From: Vombatus ursinus
Lineage: Eukaryota > Chordata > Mammalia > Diprotodontia > Vombatidae
Reading direction: 5' to 3'
DNA length: 64,000 nt
NCBI RefSeq assembly: GCF_900497805.2
Contig: NW_020954681.1
Coordinates: forward strand, 4,072,073 to 4,136,072
This document shows, piece by piece, positions 1-9,340 of the stretch. Within the stretch, counting starts at the first letter, position 1. Each line of letters starts with the position of its first letter. The notes beneath the pieces are model-generated. The model worked only from the letters and a program-made list of their open reading frames with translations, ran no database searches and was not told where the DNA came from. Position numbers and translations under genes: made by a program.

Positions 1-334
1 ACTGATTTTTATTTCCTTTTTTTTCCCAGTGAATGGAGGCAGGAAGGAGAGATTATAAATGGTTATTAATTGCAAAATTTTATTTAATTTTAAAAAAAGA
101 AGTGGCCCTGTACTATTTGGTTCGAATGTAAGAAAGCCCAAGGCAAACAGTGTATTATTAGTTCACTGACCTTGTACAAACAGGTTATGTATACAGAAGG
201 GAGGCCAAAGGTAGCACCCACCCACAAGAGAGTAAAAGTTAACAAATCTTTATACCATGGAGACTGGGCCTTTGTCATTCTGATGATTATTTCTTAAGAA
301 AAGAGAAAGAACACCACATTTCATTAGGATTTTT

Positions 335-340
335 TTTATT
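335..340 (-). promoter_or_regulatory. Candidate poly(A) signal AATAAA downstream of the membrane-protein frame
   Basis: The plus strand reads TTTATT here, giving AATAAA on the minus strand about 130 bases after the stop of the reading frame at 469-1344. Spacing suits a short 3' UTR. The hexamer is common in AT-rich DNA, so this is only a candidate. Confidence 0.3.
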
Positions 341-468
341 TGCTAAGATTAATTACAAGAGCAAAAAATGGTTTCAAATTTCACTAATCCAGCAAATGCT
401 CAGGGTCTGAAACTTCACTGACAGACAAAACCACAGGGATCCAGGAAGTTGTTTCACACTTAGTCATT

Positions 469-1344
469 TTATCTGATTATTTTAACGAAGGGGAATGCGT
501 TGTAGAGATACAGTAAGTACAAGGTGACAAAGGTGGCCTTAATTTCATGGATTAGGTCATGACTGAAGGGCTGTGGCGCACTCTTCTTCCCCTTAACCCT
601 GCTGTAATATGTTTTGCCCAAAAACGCTCCTGAGGCCCCCAAATGGCAGTGTCTGATTCTCTCCTTCAAGTTTACGTGCACCATTAGGAAGCTGAAACTG
701 CGAGAAATTCCGAACATGGTGGGTGAGACTGGCCCTGGGAAACGCTGGCACAGAGGGAGGCCACCAGAGGGCAGAACTGAGACACAGCAGGCTTCCACTG
801 AGGAGACGGGACTCCAGCATGACTTGACATAGAGAAGCAACTGGAAGACCTTTACAATCTCCTTGTGAATCAGGGCCTCAAACCAATCAAGGAAAGCCAT
901 AACCAAGGTGAAAAGCAGTTGGTACTGAATGGCCCTCAGAATAATGCTGTAGGCATCTTCCTGGTATAATACAACCAGAATATAGTAACCCCATTGACAC
1001 AGTCTGAGTAGGGTCTCGACAGGATGTTTCTGCACATATCTTAGCAGCCACCAAGTGCCTATGCTTGCCCCATAGAACAGAATTTGAATAGAATTCCAAA
1101 GCCAGGAACGTACAACAAGTAGGATCTGCCCCAGGATCAAGACAGTGGGGACCAGCACTGACACATAGCACTTATTGGCTGAGGTGTAAAAAAGCTCTGT
1201 GAAGGTCAAGATGTAGGATGAAGCCAGGTTTATCATGTACTGTGAGGTCACATAGTTTTTAACCCATAAGGCCTGGAAGAAGCAGTAAAACCTGATCACA
1301 AAGGGAGGTAGCTGATCTAGGGCCCATCTTCTGTGGGACATCAT
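469..1344 (-). CDS. Unrecognised multi-pass membrane protein, single open exon
   Basis: This frame encodes 291 residues from the first ATG (1344-1342, followed at once by a second ATG). It stays open further up to a stop at 1420-1422, so the true 5' end could also be a splice acceptor. A frame this long is unlikely by chance at the local base composition. About five hydrophobic stretches lie at residues 13-28, 60-79, 85-104, 113-127 and 139-159, followed by a basic turn (HKEIVK). A Ser/Pro/Gly-rich, less hydrophobic part follows, with a short aliphatic patch near the C-terminus. No cleavable signal peptide is obvious; the N-terminus is basic (MMSHRRW). I do not recognise the family. Spacing of a few residues loosely recalls TMEM270, but identity is too low to name it. 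It is intronless over the whole length, so an old retrocopy is possible. The nearest frame on the same strand is the GDI-like copy 5 kb upstream. Confidence 0.45.
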   Translation of the reverse strand: MMSHRRWALDQLPPFVIRFYCFFQALWVKNYVTSQYMINLASSYILTFTELFYTSANKCYVSVLVPTVLILGQILLVVRSWLWNSIQILFYGASIGTWWLLRYVQKHPVETLLRLCQWGYYILVVLYQEDAYSIILRAIQYQLLFTLVMAFLDWFEALIHKEIVKVFQLLLYVKSCWSPVSSVEACCVSVLPSGGLPLCQRFPGPVSPTMFGISRSFSFLMVHVNLKERIRHCHLGASGAFLGKTYYSRVKGKKSAPQPFSHDLIHEIKATFVTLYLLYLYNAFPFVKIIR

Positions 1345-1422
1345 CCCCTTGGAGGGGGAACTGAGCCCCTTCCTCCCAGGCTTCTCAGTGCCCAACCTGT
1401 GGTCTTTGGTAGGCACAAGCTA

Positions 1423-1745
1423 GACGGAGGCCCTCAGCCTGTGCTGCTCAAGATATCTGTTCCATCAGCTGACCTAAAAATTGTGATATCATAAAACCCC
1501 AGGAGTGGCATCATTCTGTAGGATAAGTATCATTACTATAAATGGTAAAATGGACTTTTAAAGTAGCATGTACTCAATGTCCATCATGTGTGTGACCTTG
1601 GGAAAGTCTCTGGTCTTGTTTCCTTAGCTATAAGGTAATTTAATATAATATTATGTATAATATAGTATTATATGATATTATAAGGTAGAATATGAGATAT
1701 ATAATATGCCCCTATAATATCATCTGGAGCCATTGCTCCAGATTT
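1423..1745. other. No gene seen; AT-rich stretch
   Basis: The 5' flank of the membrane-protein frame. Positions about 1625-1720 are a run of TATAATATTA-like sequence. No CpG island or clear promoter is visible. Confidence 0.4.
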
Positions 1746-1891
1746 GGGGTTCTTCATCTTTTTGTGGCATGGACCCTTTGGTAAGGGTCAAAAGATGGAC
1801 AAAATACATAGAACTACAAAGGAAATAAATTATATTGAAATACAACTAATGAAACAAACAAGCAAATTAACTGCAGGTTAAGAATTATTCC
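1746..1891 (+). mobile_element. hAT-like nonautonomous DNA transposon, GGTTCTT family, copy 1
   Basis: The ends are imperfect inverted repeats (GGGGTTCTTCATC at the left; GGTTAAGAATTATT at the right). The body shares the phrase TGGCATGGACCCTTTGG and an AT-rich middle with copies at 9657-9826 and 57195-57352. No open frame inside. Target duplications are not clear. Confidence 0.55.
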
Positions 1892-1924
1892 TGCCTAGGG
1901 TCTGTGCCCTGCAAATGCAATCTA

Positions 1925-2205
1925 CTAAAGGGGAAGGGAAGGAAATAAGCATTTATGTAGCACCAACTATGTATCAAGCACTGTGCTAAGCACTGTTTTG
2001 TTTTGTTTTTTACACATATGATCTCCTTTGATCCACACAGCAACCCTGTTATGATTATCCCCATTTCACAGTTAAGGAAACTGAGGCAGACAAAGGTGAA
2101 GTGACTTTGCCCAGGGTCAGACAGCTAGTGTCTGAGGCTGAATTTGAATTGAGGTCCTCCAGACTATAGGCCCAACACTCTATCCACTGTGCCACCAGCT
2201 AAAAT
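1925..2205 (-). mobile_element. CORE-SINE (MIR/THER type), antisense, near full length
   Basis: Contains in order the antisense hallmarks CTATGTATCAAGCACTGTGC, AACCCTGTTATGATTATCCC, GAGGAAACTGAGGC-like and CCCAGGGTCAGACAGCTAG, ending with GTGCCACC from the tRNA-like head. Confidence 0.75.
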
Positions 2206-2279
2206 GAAGATAAATGTTCACAGTGTCATATGATAAAAGCTCCCACCAATCCTTGTACTGACTTCTGAATATAACTCTC

Positions 2280-2490
2280 GCTTCTATGATGTCTTAAGAT
2301 CAACAAAGTGCTTTTCTCATGACAGTGGTATGGGATAGGCAATTATCTTGATTTAACTAATAAAGAAACTGAGGCTCTGAGAGCTCAGGAGTTTTGTCCT
2401 GGGACACAGTCATGAAAGTAACTGCTCAGTGGGGCAGCCAAGCTAGAAATTCATGGTTTCCTGACCCCACCTCCATTGCTCCATGACTGA
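2280..2490 (-). mobile_element. Diverged MIR-like CORE-SINE, antisense
   Basis: GATCAACAAAGTGCTTTTCTC, AAAGAAACTGAGGC and the region after it follow the MIR antisense order with heavy divergence. Confidence 0.5.
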
Positions 2491-2564
2491 ATCGCTGATT
2501 GCATAAAACTAACCCTAACGAGTACCAGTAACATTTGTTTCTTCCAAGCCAAAGGAAGAAAGCA

Positions 2565-2705
2565 GCACCCAAATTCTGGATCCTCTACTTATCTATACCA
2601 CTTTAGGTAGGCCACATAACTCCTTTGGGCTTCCTCATCTGTAAAATGAAGGGATTGTAATGAATGACTTTTGACATCCTTTTCAGCTCCAAATCCAGGC
2701 TCCTA
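2565..2705 (+). mobile_element. THER1-like CORE-SINE 3' half
   Basis: CTTCCTCATCTGTAAAATGA followed by a degraded GGATTGGACTAGATGAC-type tail and CAGCTCCAAATCCAGGCTCC. The head is missing. Confidence 0.5.
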
Positions 2706-3178
2706 TGATTCAAGAATATTTCTCTGCATGAATGAGACCTGGAAACTCTACTTGGTAGCAATAAATGGTGTGAGGTTGGAGGAGTTGGCATCTTACTTGT
2801 CATTTTTCTGTCCCTCATATCCCTTCCCTGTTGACAAATGGGGAGTCCTGCCTTCCCGCTGTTTGTTTCTTTTTTTGTTTTAAGAGGGATAATAATTCTG
2901 TTGCACAACAATTAGAAGATAGTTGATAAGGCACTTGGAAGGATATGAGAATCAAAGAACAAGTAGGTTCCTTGGAGAACAGCTGCTTTTAAAAATGCTC
3001 AGATTTTGTCCCAAAATAGGAATCCTCTTCTGTTGGGTTATAGCCACTGCATAGTGTATCATGAAAACATGTTTTGAAAACAAGCAGCTGAATTCAGTCA
3101 ATGAAAGGGTTGATAACGGGTTCCTAATGAGGGGTTCTCAAAGTGGCCACTTATTTGCTTTTTCTCCCAAAAAGTTTG
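2706..3178. other. No gene seen
   Basis: Apparently unique sequence with a T-rich patch near 2865-2880. Reading frames are short and have no family features. Confidence 0.35.
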
Positions 3179-3179
3179 T

Positions 3180-3221
<42 letters not shown>

Positions 3222-3233
3222 AGAGACAGAGAC

Positions 3234-3283
<50 letters not shown>
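3179..3283 (+). repeat. Compound microsatellite (GT)n(GA)n
   Basis: About 30 bases of GT repeat pass into GAGACA repeats and then a pure GA run of about 45 bases. The Ser-Leu and His-Thr frames seen across it are artefacts of the repeat. Confidence 0.95.
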
Positions 3284-3285
<2 letters not shown>

Positions 3286-4472
3286 GTAACTAGCCATAAA
3301 TTTGTCTTAAGGATGGATGTGGCGACTCTATTCAGCAAAGGGAGATGTGCAATAACCCGGATATTTCCCTCCAACACTGAGTTAAGTACTCAAGGAGCAT
3401 CTGTACCTCTCTAAATGGAAATTCTCTTGAGACAAATGCCTCCTCTTTTCAAGCTGGTCCTAGATTCCTCTGTTTGTCTGTCACAATTCTCCATAGAACG
3501 TACACGGTTCAGTAACTTTTAAAGAGCAATATTTCTCCCCCTACCTCATTCCATGACTACCCGAACAATAGAGCTACACAACCAAAATATCTTGTCTTTA
3601 AACTTGAGATTTTTTTCAGTCGGGTGGAAAAGAAAACCTGTGGTCCTGCCCCCTCCCAAACATTCAGATGAGCCCATTGTGAGAGCAGTCTTCTAGGGAC
3701 CCACAAATTCCGAGGCTTTAATTCACTATTGACTCCAAAGTAATTTGTCCAGATCGGTTTTGTGCAGCAAACACTACTTGCAGACATGTTTTCTTATTTC
3801 CCAAGTGTCCAGACCCCAATCACTGCACAACTGCTGTCTGGCTCAAACTAATTCAGTCTGCTTTCTTGTAGCTTCTGACTTACCATAAACGACAGGATTC
3901 TGGCAGCATGGAGTTTGGGTTGGGAGGACCTCAATTTCAGCAGGAATGTCACGGATCATTTTGCAGCATACAAGCCACAGACAGATTTTGGAATCTGGAT
4001 GCCTCAATATTAGATGACTCCCCTGGGTACTTGGCTGAGTATCTATCTTGTGGATAGAAAGTCTTGGTGTTAAAAAAAAAGTACTGGATATTCCACAAAT
4101 ACTGCTCTGAAGGCCAAGGAAAATACTCCACAAAGTTTAGTTACTTCCTTAAAGCTTAGCACACACAGCTAAGCTTCACACAGAGTAGCTTCTCATTAGA
4201 TATTTGTCTATGACACTGAATGTATAAAAAATATAAAAACCTTAAGATTTATGGGTTTAAAAAAAGTTTTCTAAGTCATACCCAGGTATACCCCCTCACA
4301 CACACCCAGAGACCCTTCCCTTGTAACAAAGGAAAACAGTTAAGCAAATTCATTGTTCACAGCAATCATATTGTCATCTGCTATTCCATACAACACTCTG
4401 CACCCATTGTACTGACCACACCTCTCCAAGGAAAGGAGAGGAGAGAGCACATTTCGTCATCTCTTCTCCAGG
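3284..4472. other. About 1.2 kb with no gene or clear repeat
   Basis: I see no repeat consensus and no frame over about 100 codons. Base composition is close to the window average. Confidence 0.35.
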
Positions 4473-4600
4473 ATCATAAGATTTAAAGCTGGCAGGGACC
4501 TCAGAGGTAATCTAGTAAAACTCTTATTACAACAGAGGAAACTGAGGCCCAGAGAGGAGAAGGGAGTTGAGTTGTATAATAAATTGGCAACTTTTTCTAT
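4473..4600 (-). mobile_element. THER1 CORE-SINE fragment, antisense
   Basis: GGATCATAAGATTTAAAGC then GGCAGGGACCTCAGAGGTAA and GAGGAAACTGAGGCCCAGAG form the antisense 3' half of THER1. Confidence 0.7.
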
Positions 4601-4766
4601 GTGTGGCTTGTCTGAAGGCATGTTTTTATCAAATTATCAGATGCCACAACGCTGACAGGAATAGGTGACATGATGGATAATAGAATCCAGATTTTAAAAT
4701 GATCTCAATAAGCTAGAATAATTCATCAAATCAGTTGGAATTTATTTGGGATAAATGCAAAATCTT

Positions 4767-4894
4767 TTTTTTTGGCAAGGGGTTAAGTGACTTGCTCAGG
4801 GTCACACAGCTAGTAAGTGTCAAGTTTCTGAGGCCTCAGGTCCTCCTGATTCCAGGGCCAGTGCTCTAACCATTGTGCTATCTAGCTGCCCCAC
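4767..4894 (-). mobile_element. Marsupial tRNA-derived SINE, antisense
   Basis: A T run (the A tail in antisense) then GGGGTTAAGTGACTTGCTCA, GGGTCACACAGCTAGTAAGT and finally TATCTAGCTGCCCC, the reverse of the GGGGCAGCTAGGTGG head. Confidence 0.85.
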
Positions 4895-4944
4895 AAAAAC
4901 TTACATTTGTATTAAAAAACTCAAACTAGAAAGTTAGATTGGGG

Positions 4945-5300
4945 GGGGCAGATTAGGGTAGTTGGTTACAGCTTCAGTATAAGTCAGTAGTATGACACAG
5001 TGACCAGAAAAGCTGATGGAATCAATATGATCTTTAGATGAAGATGCCTCATGACCCAAGGAAGGAAGTTGGTGGGGCCACAGCTTGTGTCTAGGAGAGG
5101 CCAGCCAGGACAGTGAAAGAACCTGGAAATCAAGCCATATGAACATGATTTGAAGGAAATGGGGGTGTTTATCCTGAGAAGAAAGGACTTCTTGGGTGGA
5201 CAGGAGGGATACAGGGATATTATACGCTTTCAAGTATGTGAAGGACATCATGTGGTTAAGAAGTGTGATCAGACTCATTTTGTTTAGCATTCCCTTCTGT
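4945..5300 (+). mobile_element. L3/CR1-type LINE 3' fragment
   Basis: The order of blocks (TTTGAAGGAAATGGGGGTGT, CTGAGAAGAAAGGACTTC, TTCAAGTATGTGAAGGACATC) matches the L3/CR1 3' region, diverged. Most of the frame is lost. Confidence 0.55.
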
Positions 5301-5479
5301 GGGGAGAACTAAGTGTTTTAATTACAGATATAATGATATTGGCTTAGTGATGAGGAATAACTTCAGTATTAGAACTGTTAACTTGCCTTTGAAAGCAGTA
5401 AGCATTCACCATCACTGGAGAATTACCAGGGGTCAAAAAACTGCATGTGATATTCTACTTTGGTAGCTAGATACTGCAG

Positions 5480-5870
5480 TAATGGTAGAGTGAGGATAGA
5501 GTGCTGGACTTGGAATCAGGAAGACCTGAGTTCAAATCCAGCCTCAGACACTTAGTAGCTAGGTGATCTTGGGCAAATCATTTAATATGTTTGCCTTAGT
5601 TTCCTCAACTGTAAAATGGAGATAATAGGGGCAGCTAGGTGGTGCAGTGGATAGAGCACTGGCCCTGAAGTCAGGAGTACCTGAGTTCAAATCCAGCCTC
5701 AGACCAAACACTTGACACTAACTAGCTGTGTCACCTTGGGCAAGTCACTTAAACCCAATTGCCTTAAAAAAAAACTTAAAAAAATAAATAAAATGGAGAT
5801 AATAGCACCTACATTGCAGGTTGTTGTGAGAATTAAAGGAAATATTTGCAAAATGCTTAACATAGTGTCT
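5480..5870 (+). mobile_element. CORE-SINE (MIR/THER type) split by a younger SINE
   Basis: The head and body run from 5480 to 5628 (GGACTTGGAATCAGGAAGAC, TCCTCAACTGTAAAATGGAG) and resume at 5789 with GGTTGTTGTGAGAATTAAAG and AATGCTTAACATAGTG. The interruption at 5629-5788 is a complete SINE. Confidence 0.85.
5629..5788 (+). mobile_element. Marsupial tRNA-derived SINE nested in a CORE-SINE, 17-bp target duplication
   Basis: Begins GGGCAGCTAGGTGGTGCAGT and ends in an A-rich tail. The 17-bp direct repeat TAAAATGGAGATAATAG flanks it exactly at 5612-5628 and 5789-5805, so both the insertion and its order after the CORE-SINE are certain. Confidence 0.95.
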
Positions 5871-6019
5871 GCCTATTGGTTATGATTATACAGGTCATAT
5901 GGGGACATCTGGTTCCCTTGATTCCTAGGGAAACTGAGTTCCAGGACTCTTTAGTAGAAAAGTTGTAGTCTCTATTGGATTGTAGTCTCTACTAGCTATG
6001 ACTTTGGCACTTTAAAACA

Positions 6020-6175
6020 TGCCTGCAAATATATTTGAAATTGTGAACCTAGGAAGTGTGCTACAAATATTATTATCCTCATACAAATAAGGAATACAGA
6101 ACAGGAAAGGCTGCATGAACCAGAGGAGGAATTAACCTCATAGTCTTCCACAATCCCAAGTACCATCGCTAGCTC
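6020..6175 (-). mobile_element. Possible degraded MIR, antisense
   Basis: TATTATTATCCTCATACAAA followed by weakly matching ACTGAGGC- and ACACAGCT-like positions. Weak. Confidence 0.25.
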
Positions 6176-6531
6176 TTTAATCATTATATAAAGTCATTAC
6201 ATACAAAATAGAGCATAAAGAAGCTTTCTTTTCACTGCAGATGGGAATTCAACAAGCAGAAGTTATGAAATGGATTTCACAAACTTCAGGGCAGAGTTGG
6301 GCCTGGTTATTTATTCTAAGTGCCCTTAGTTGGGTGAAAGAGGGAGGAGGGTGTGAGTGGGGAGAGTTCACCCCAACCTCTGAAAGATAATAACATTTCA
6401 TACAACACATTTTCATTGTTTCCCAGGGGAGTTGCTTTATTTATCAGATATCAGATATCAGATATCCAAATTTCTCCTATATTCATAGCACGTTGGTAAT
6501 TTTCTCCCCTGATAAGATGGTCTGGGGTGTT
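6176..6531. other. 3' flank of the GDI-like locus; no gene
   Basis: Contains a short triplicated ATCAGAT motif at about 6443-6466. I see no poly(A)-tract remnant of a fresh retrotransposition, so the copy is old or its tail has decayed. Confidence 0.4.
6436..6441 (-). promoter_or_regulatory. Candidate poly(A) signal AATAAA for the GDI-like locus
   Basis: The plus strand reads TTTATT, giving AATAAA on the minus strand about 90 bases beyond the homologous stop codon at 6532-6534. Good spacing for a short 3' UTR; not proof of transcription. Confidence 0.35.
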
Positions 6532-7824
6532 TTAGTCAAATTTCAGTTCGGATCCTGTCATCTTTCTATAGATCTCCTTTATATCGTCGCAGGTGCTCTC
6601 AAAGTGAACCGTAGCATCGTAGCTGGTCATTACAAAGATCTGACTTTTGATCCCCGAGTCACTAGGCATGTGGAGGTCACTTTATGAAAAAGAATTTTTG
6701 CTCAATGGGCTCCAGGAGCTCCAGAGCCAGCTGGATTTCTTTTTCGGGGTCTTTACTCTCCACAGTTGTGCTCACCAGGGAGATGTACTTGCCCTGTGCA
6801 GCCACGTTGTGTACGAATGAAGTGAGGAAGATATAAATGTCCGATCTGCGGTTTGTCTGGGTGGAAGGGATGATGATGAGTCCCGAGTTGGCCCCGTTGG
6901 TATTTCTGATAGGGTGCCCAAGAATGTAGATGGCCCTGATGACCTGGCCGACCTTGCACACCCGCTCCGGCGCATAGCTGGGATCGCAAATCAGCTGCTT
7001 GCACCTGGCGATCTGATCCTTTGACCTGATGCCCACCACCCGGCCGTCCCGGATGAGTATCTCGTCCACCGGTTGGTTCATTAAGAAAACGCCCCCCTGG
7101 CTGGAGGTCAAAAGGCCGAAAGCCTGCGCCAGCTCTCCGATTCCGCAGCGCGGATAGAGGTACGGACTCTTCCCATCCTTCGCCAGGGATAACGTGTACA
7201 GTTGGATCTTCTCCAGGGTGTCGAGGCAGGAGTGGTCCAGATAGCTGTTGGTACGACTTAGGGCCAGGGCGTGTCCGGCAAAGTCCGTGACATCTTGGCC
7301 CAAGTCGAATCTACGGAAGAGATCTTTAAGGGTCATCTTCCGAAGATCCATCCCTTCGTAGGTGCGGGGGTCCTGCTTGTCGAAGTTAAGGGCGTACATG
7401 AAGAACTTGCGGAATCGGCGTTCCTCGAAGAGCCCCAACAGCCCGGAGGTCAGGGCCTCGCTCTCGGTCGAGGGCACTTTGTGAATCCGGTTGCTCTTGT
7501 ACAGGAAGCCGGCGTCCACCACGCGGAAGTCCAGGAAGCGCAGCGCATCCAAGTGGGTCAGGATTTTCATCAGCTGCCCGCAGGCCATCAGGAACTTGGG
7601 CAGCAGGTCCACCTTCCAGGAGCGCCCGCGGCCCATGGTGGCAGGGGGCGAGCCGGACACGTTGAAGTGGCGGTAGGTGATGTTCAGCGGGCTCAGCGAG
7701 GCGCTGTCTCCGCCATGCTGGGCGCTGCGGTCCAGGTGAAGCACCTTCTTTCCGAGCGAGGCCAGGAGGCTCCCGAGGGCGCACTCCTTCAGCCCGGTGC
7801 CGAGGATGATGTCGTCATAGTCAT
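6532..7824 (-). pseudogene. Intronless Rab GDP-dissociation inhibitor relative (GDI2-like retrogene), start lost, one frame slip
   Basis: GDI proteins extract GDP-bound prenylated Rab GTPases from membranes and hold them in the cytosol. Here one open stretch (7852 to 6680, 391 codons) reads like GDI from [13 protein letters not shown] to [12 protein letters not shown], with no gap against GDI1/GDI2 and roughly 55-60% identity by eye. Kept: the GTGL..EC nucleotide-fold motif, [24 protein letters not shown] and [10 protein letters not shown]. Choices such as KVGQVIR and VSTTVE.K favour GDI2 over GDI1. Changed at GDI1-numbered platform residues: Tyr39 is His, Arg240 is Leu, Thr248 is Val; Glu233 is kept. 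The C-terminal part ([10 protein letters not shown] to MTGSELKFD) continues in another frame after one extra base near 6680 and stops at 6532-6534, slightly short of normal. No in-frame ATG exists at the expected start; the nearest ATG (7824-7822) is one base out of frame. The sequence is much richer in CpG than its flanks. Identity as GDI-like is firm; whether it is functional is open. Confidence 0.85.
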
Positions 7825-7852
7825 AGAGGGGAAGTTTAATAAAAGTTTCTAA

Positions 7853-8561
7853 TTAATTATTAGAAACAAGCTCCCTGCACCACACTGCCCTCCTTAACTG
7901 GAGGCAGCATCTGTCCCTTCTAAGTTTCCATCTCCTTTCTCAGGCTTTCCCTGAGGAGACTCCCTCTGCTTAGGTGCTTAGCCTTCACTTAAGACAGGGG
8001 AACTGCTAGCAGGTCAATCACCTTTAGCCAAAGGCTAAAAACAGACATGCCAGACAAATATTTGGAAACCTTAAGTTTTGGACACTTGGTTATCCCTCTA
8101 GCCCCTTCCCCCTTAAATAAATAAAATTAGAATTCTTTATTAAAATAGTTGAGAAGCAGCCTCACGTAGTGGAGGGAGGGCTGGCAAGAGGCCAGCCTGG
8201 TTTTATAACCTACCTCTGATGCATATTTGAGCTCTCAGTGCTCCAGACACCTAACTTGACAAGACTATAAAGTATAGGCAGGTGTTCATCTGCCTCACTG
8301 AAGGGAGACGCTTGGAGTTCCCTGAACTGTTGAAATTACAGGCTCTAAGTGCCCCCCCTCAACCCCCCCAAATTAAGCAGCATTAATAAGTGAACTAATA
8401 CTAAAGGAGCAGGGTTTTTAAAACCCTTTTTTTTTCTTTTAAAGAAAAAAGTGGAGAGACAGTAAGTTCTATTCTCCAGTCCTTCAATGTTACCAGTAAC
8501 CACTCAGTTCCAGCCAGATTAAACCTGCTTTGGTCCCTAGGTCTGAAGTAAAGAAGACTTC
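7853..8561. other. 5' flank of the GDI-like locus; no gene
   Basis: Roughly 700 bases without a recognised repeat. CpG density falls away sharply above 7830, so the CpG-rich zone lies inside the GDI-like copy. No TATA box or upstream exon could be recognised. Confidence 0.35.
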
Positions 8562-9165
8562 TTTCAAGTCAACAATCATTTTATTAGGTGCCTGTGCCAG
8601 GCAGAGGCAGCTAGATGGCTCAGTGGAGAGAGTACTGGACCTGGAGTCAGGAAGACCTAAGTTCAAATCTGACCTCAGACATTTATAGCTATGTGACCCT
8701 GGGCAAGTCACTTAACCTCTGTTGCCTTAATCCACCGGAGAAGGAAATGGCAAACCACCCCAGTATCTTTGCCATGAAAATCCCATGGACCCCATTGGCA
8801 TGTTATGGCCCATGAGGTCATGAAGAGTCAGATACAATTGAAGCACAAAAGTGCCAGGCTCTGTGCTGTATGCCCTGAGGATACAAAGAAAGGCAAAAAG
8901 AGTACCTGCCCTCAGGGAGCTTACAGTCTAACAGGGGAGAGAGACTACACACACTTCGTACAAACAGGGTAAATTGGAGATAATCCACATGAGGAAGGCA
9001 CTAGCATTAAGAAGGATCAAGAAAGGGAAGGATAAGGCACAGGTGAGGAGGGACAGAATTCCTGGTATGGAGGACGGCCAGTGAAATACTCAGGTAGGAG
9101 ATGCAGTGCCCTGTGCTAGAAACGGCAAGGAGCCCTTTGTCACTGGATCTCAGAATGCTAAGTCA
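8562..9165 (-). mobile_element. L2-type LINE 3' region, antisense, split by a SINE
   Basis: AATCATTTTATTAGGTGCC at the left, then after the nested SINE GAGGATACAAAGAAAGGC, GGAGCTTACAGTCTAACAGG and the GGCACTAGCATTAAG block common to antisense L2-like copies in marsupials. Confidence 0.55.
8603..8850 (+). mobile_element. Marsupial SINE with BovB/RTE-like tail, 9-bp target duplication
   Basis: GGCAGCTAGATGGCTCAGTG head, GGAAGACCTAAGTTCAAATC, then GAGAAGGAAATGGCAAACCA and GTCATGAAGAGTCAGATAC tail. Direct repeat GTGCCAGGC at 8594-8602 and 8851-8859. Confidence 0.9.
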
Positions 9166-9187
9166 GTTTAAATTTTGGTCTTCAAGT

Positions 9188-9340
9188 CAGGCCTCCTGCT
9201 GGGCAAAGTTAGCCCACACCCCCTTCAGGCTGCCTGCTGGGCAAAGTCATCCCCCACTTTAGTCCTCTTCAGGCCCCCTGCTGGGCAAAGTTAGCCCCAC
9301 CCCCCCAAACCCTCCACAGGCCCCATGCTGGGCTTGACGG
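9188..9340 (+). repeat. GC-rich minisatellite, four degenerate copies of 38-47 bp
   Basis: Copies start at 9188, 9226, 9270 and 9317, each with CAGGC(C)..CCTGCTGGGC, followed in the first three by AAAGT.A.CCC. It sits immediately left of the first copy of the triplicated block. Confidence 0.85.

Noticed and set aside
3138-3377. Ser-Leu and His-Thr repeat protein
   Set aside because: Direct translation of the GA/GT microsatellite; similar artefacts occur at 23339-23524, 27618-27895, 37481-37852, 43774-44163 and 62975-63175.
7271-7852. 193-codon plus-strand frame opposite the GDI-like locus
   Set aside because: It is the antisense shadow of the GC-rich GDI frame: composition explains the Gly/Val/Gln-rich product, and it has no domain.
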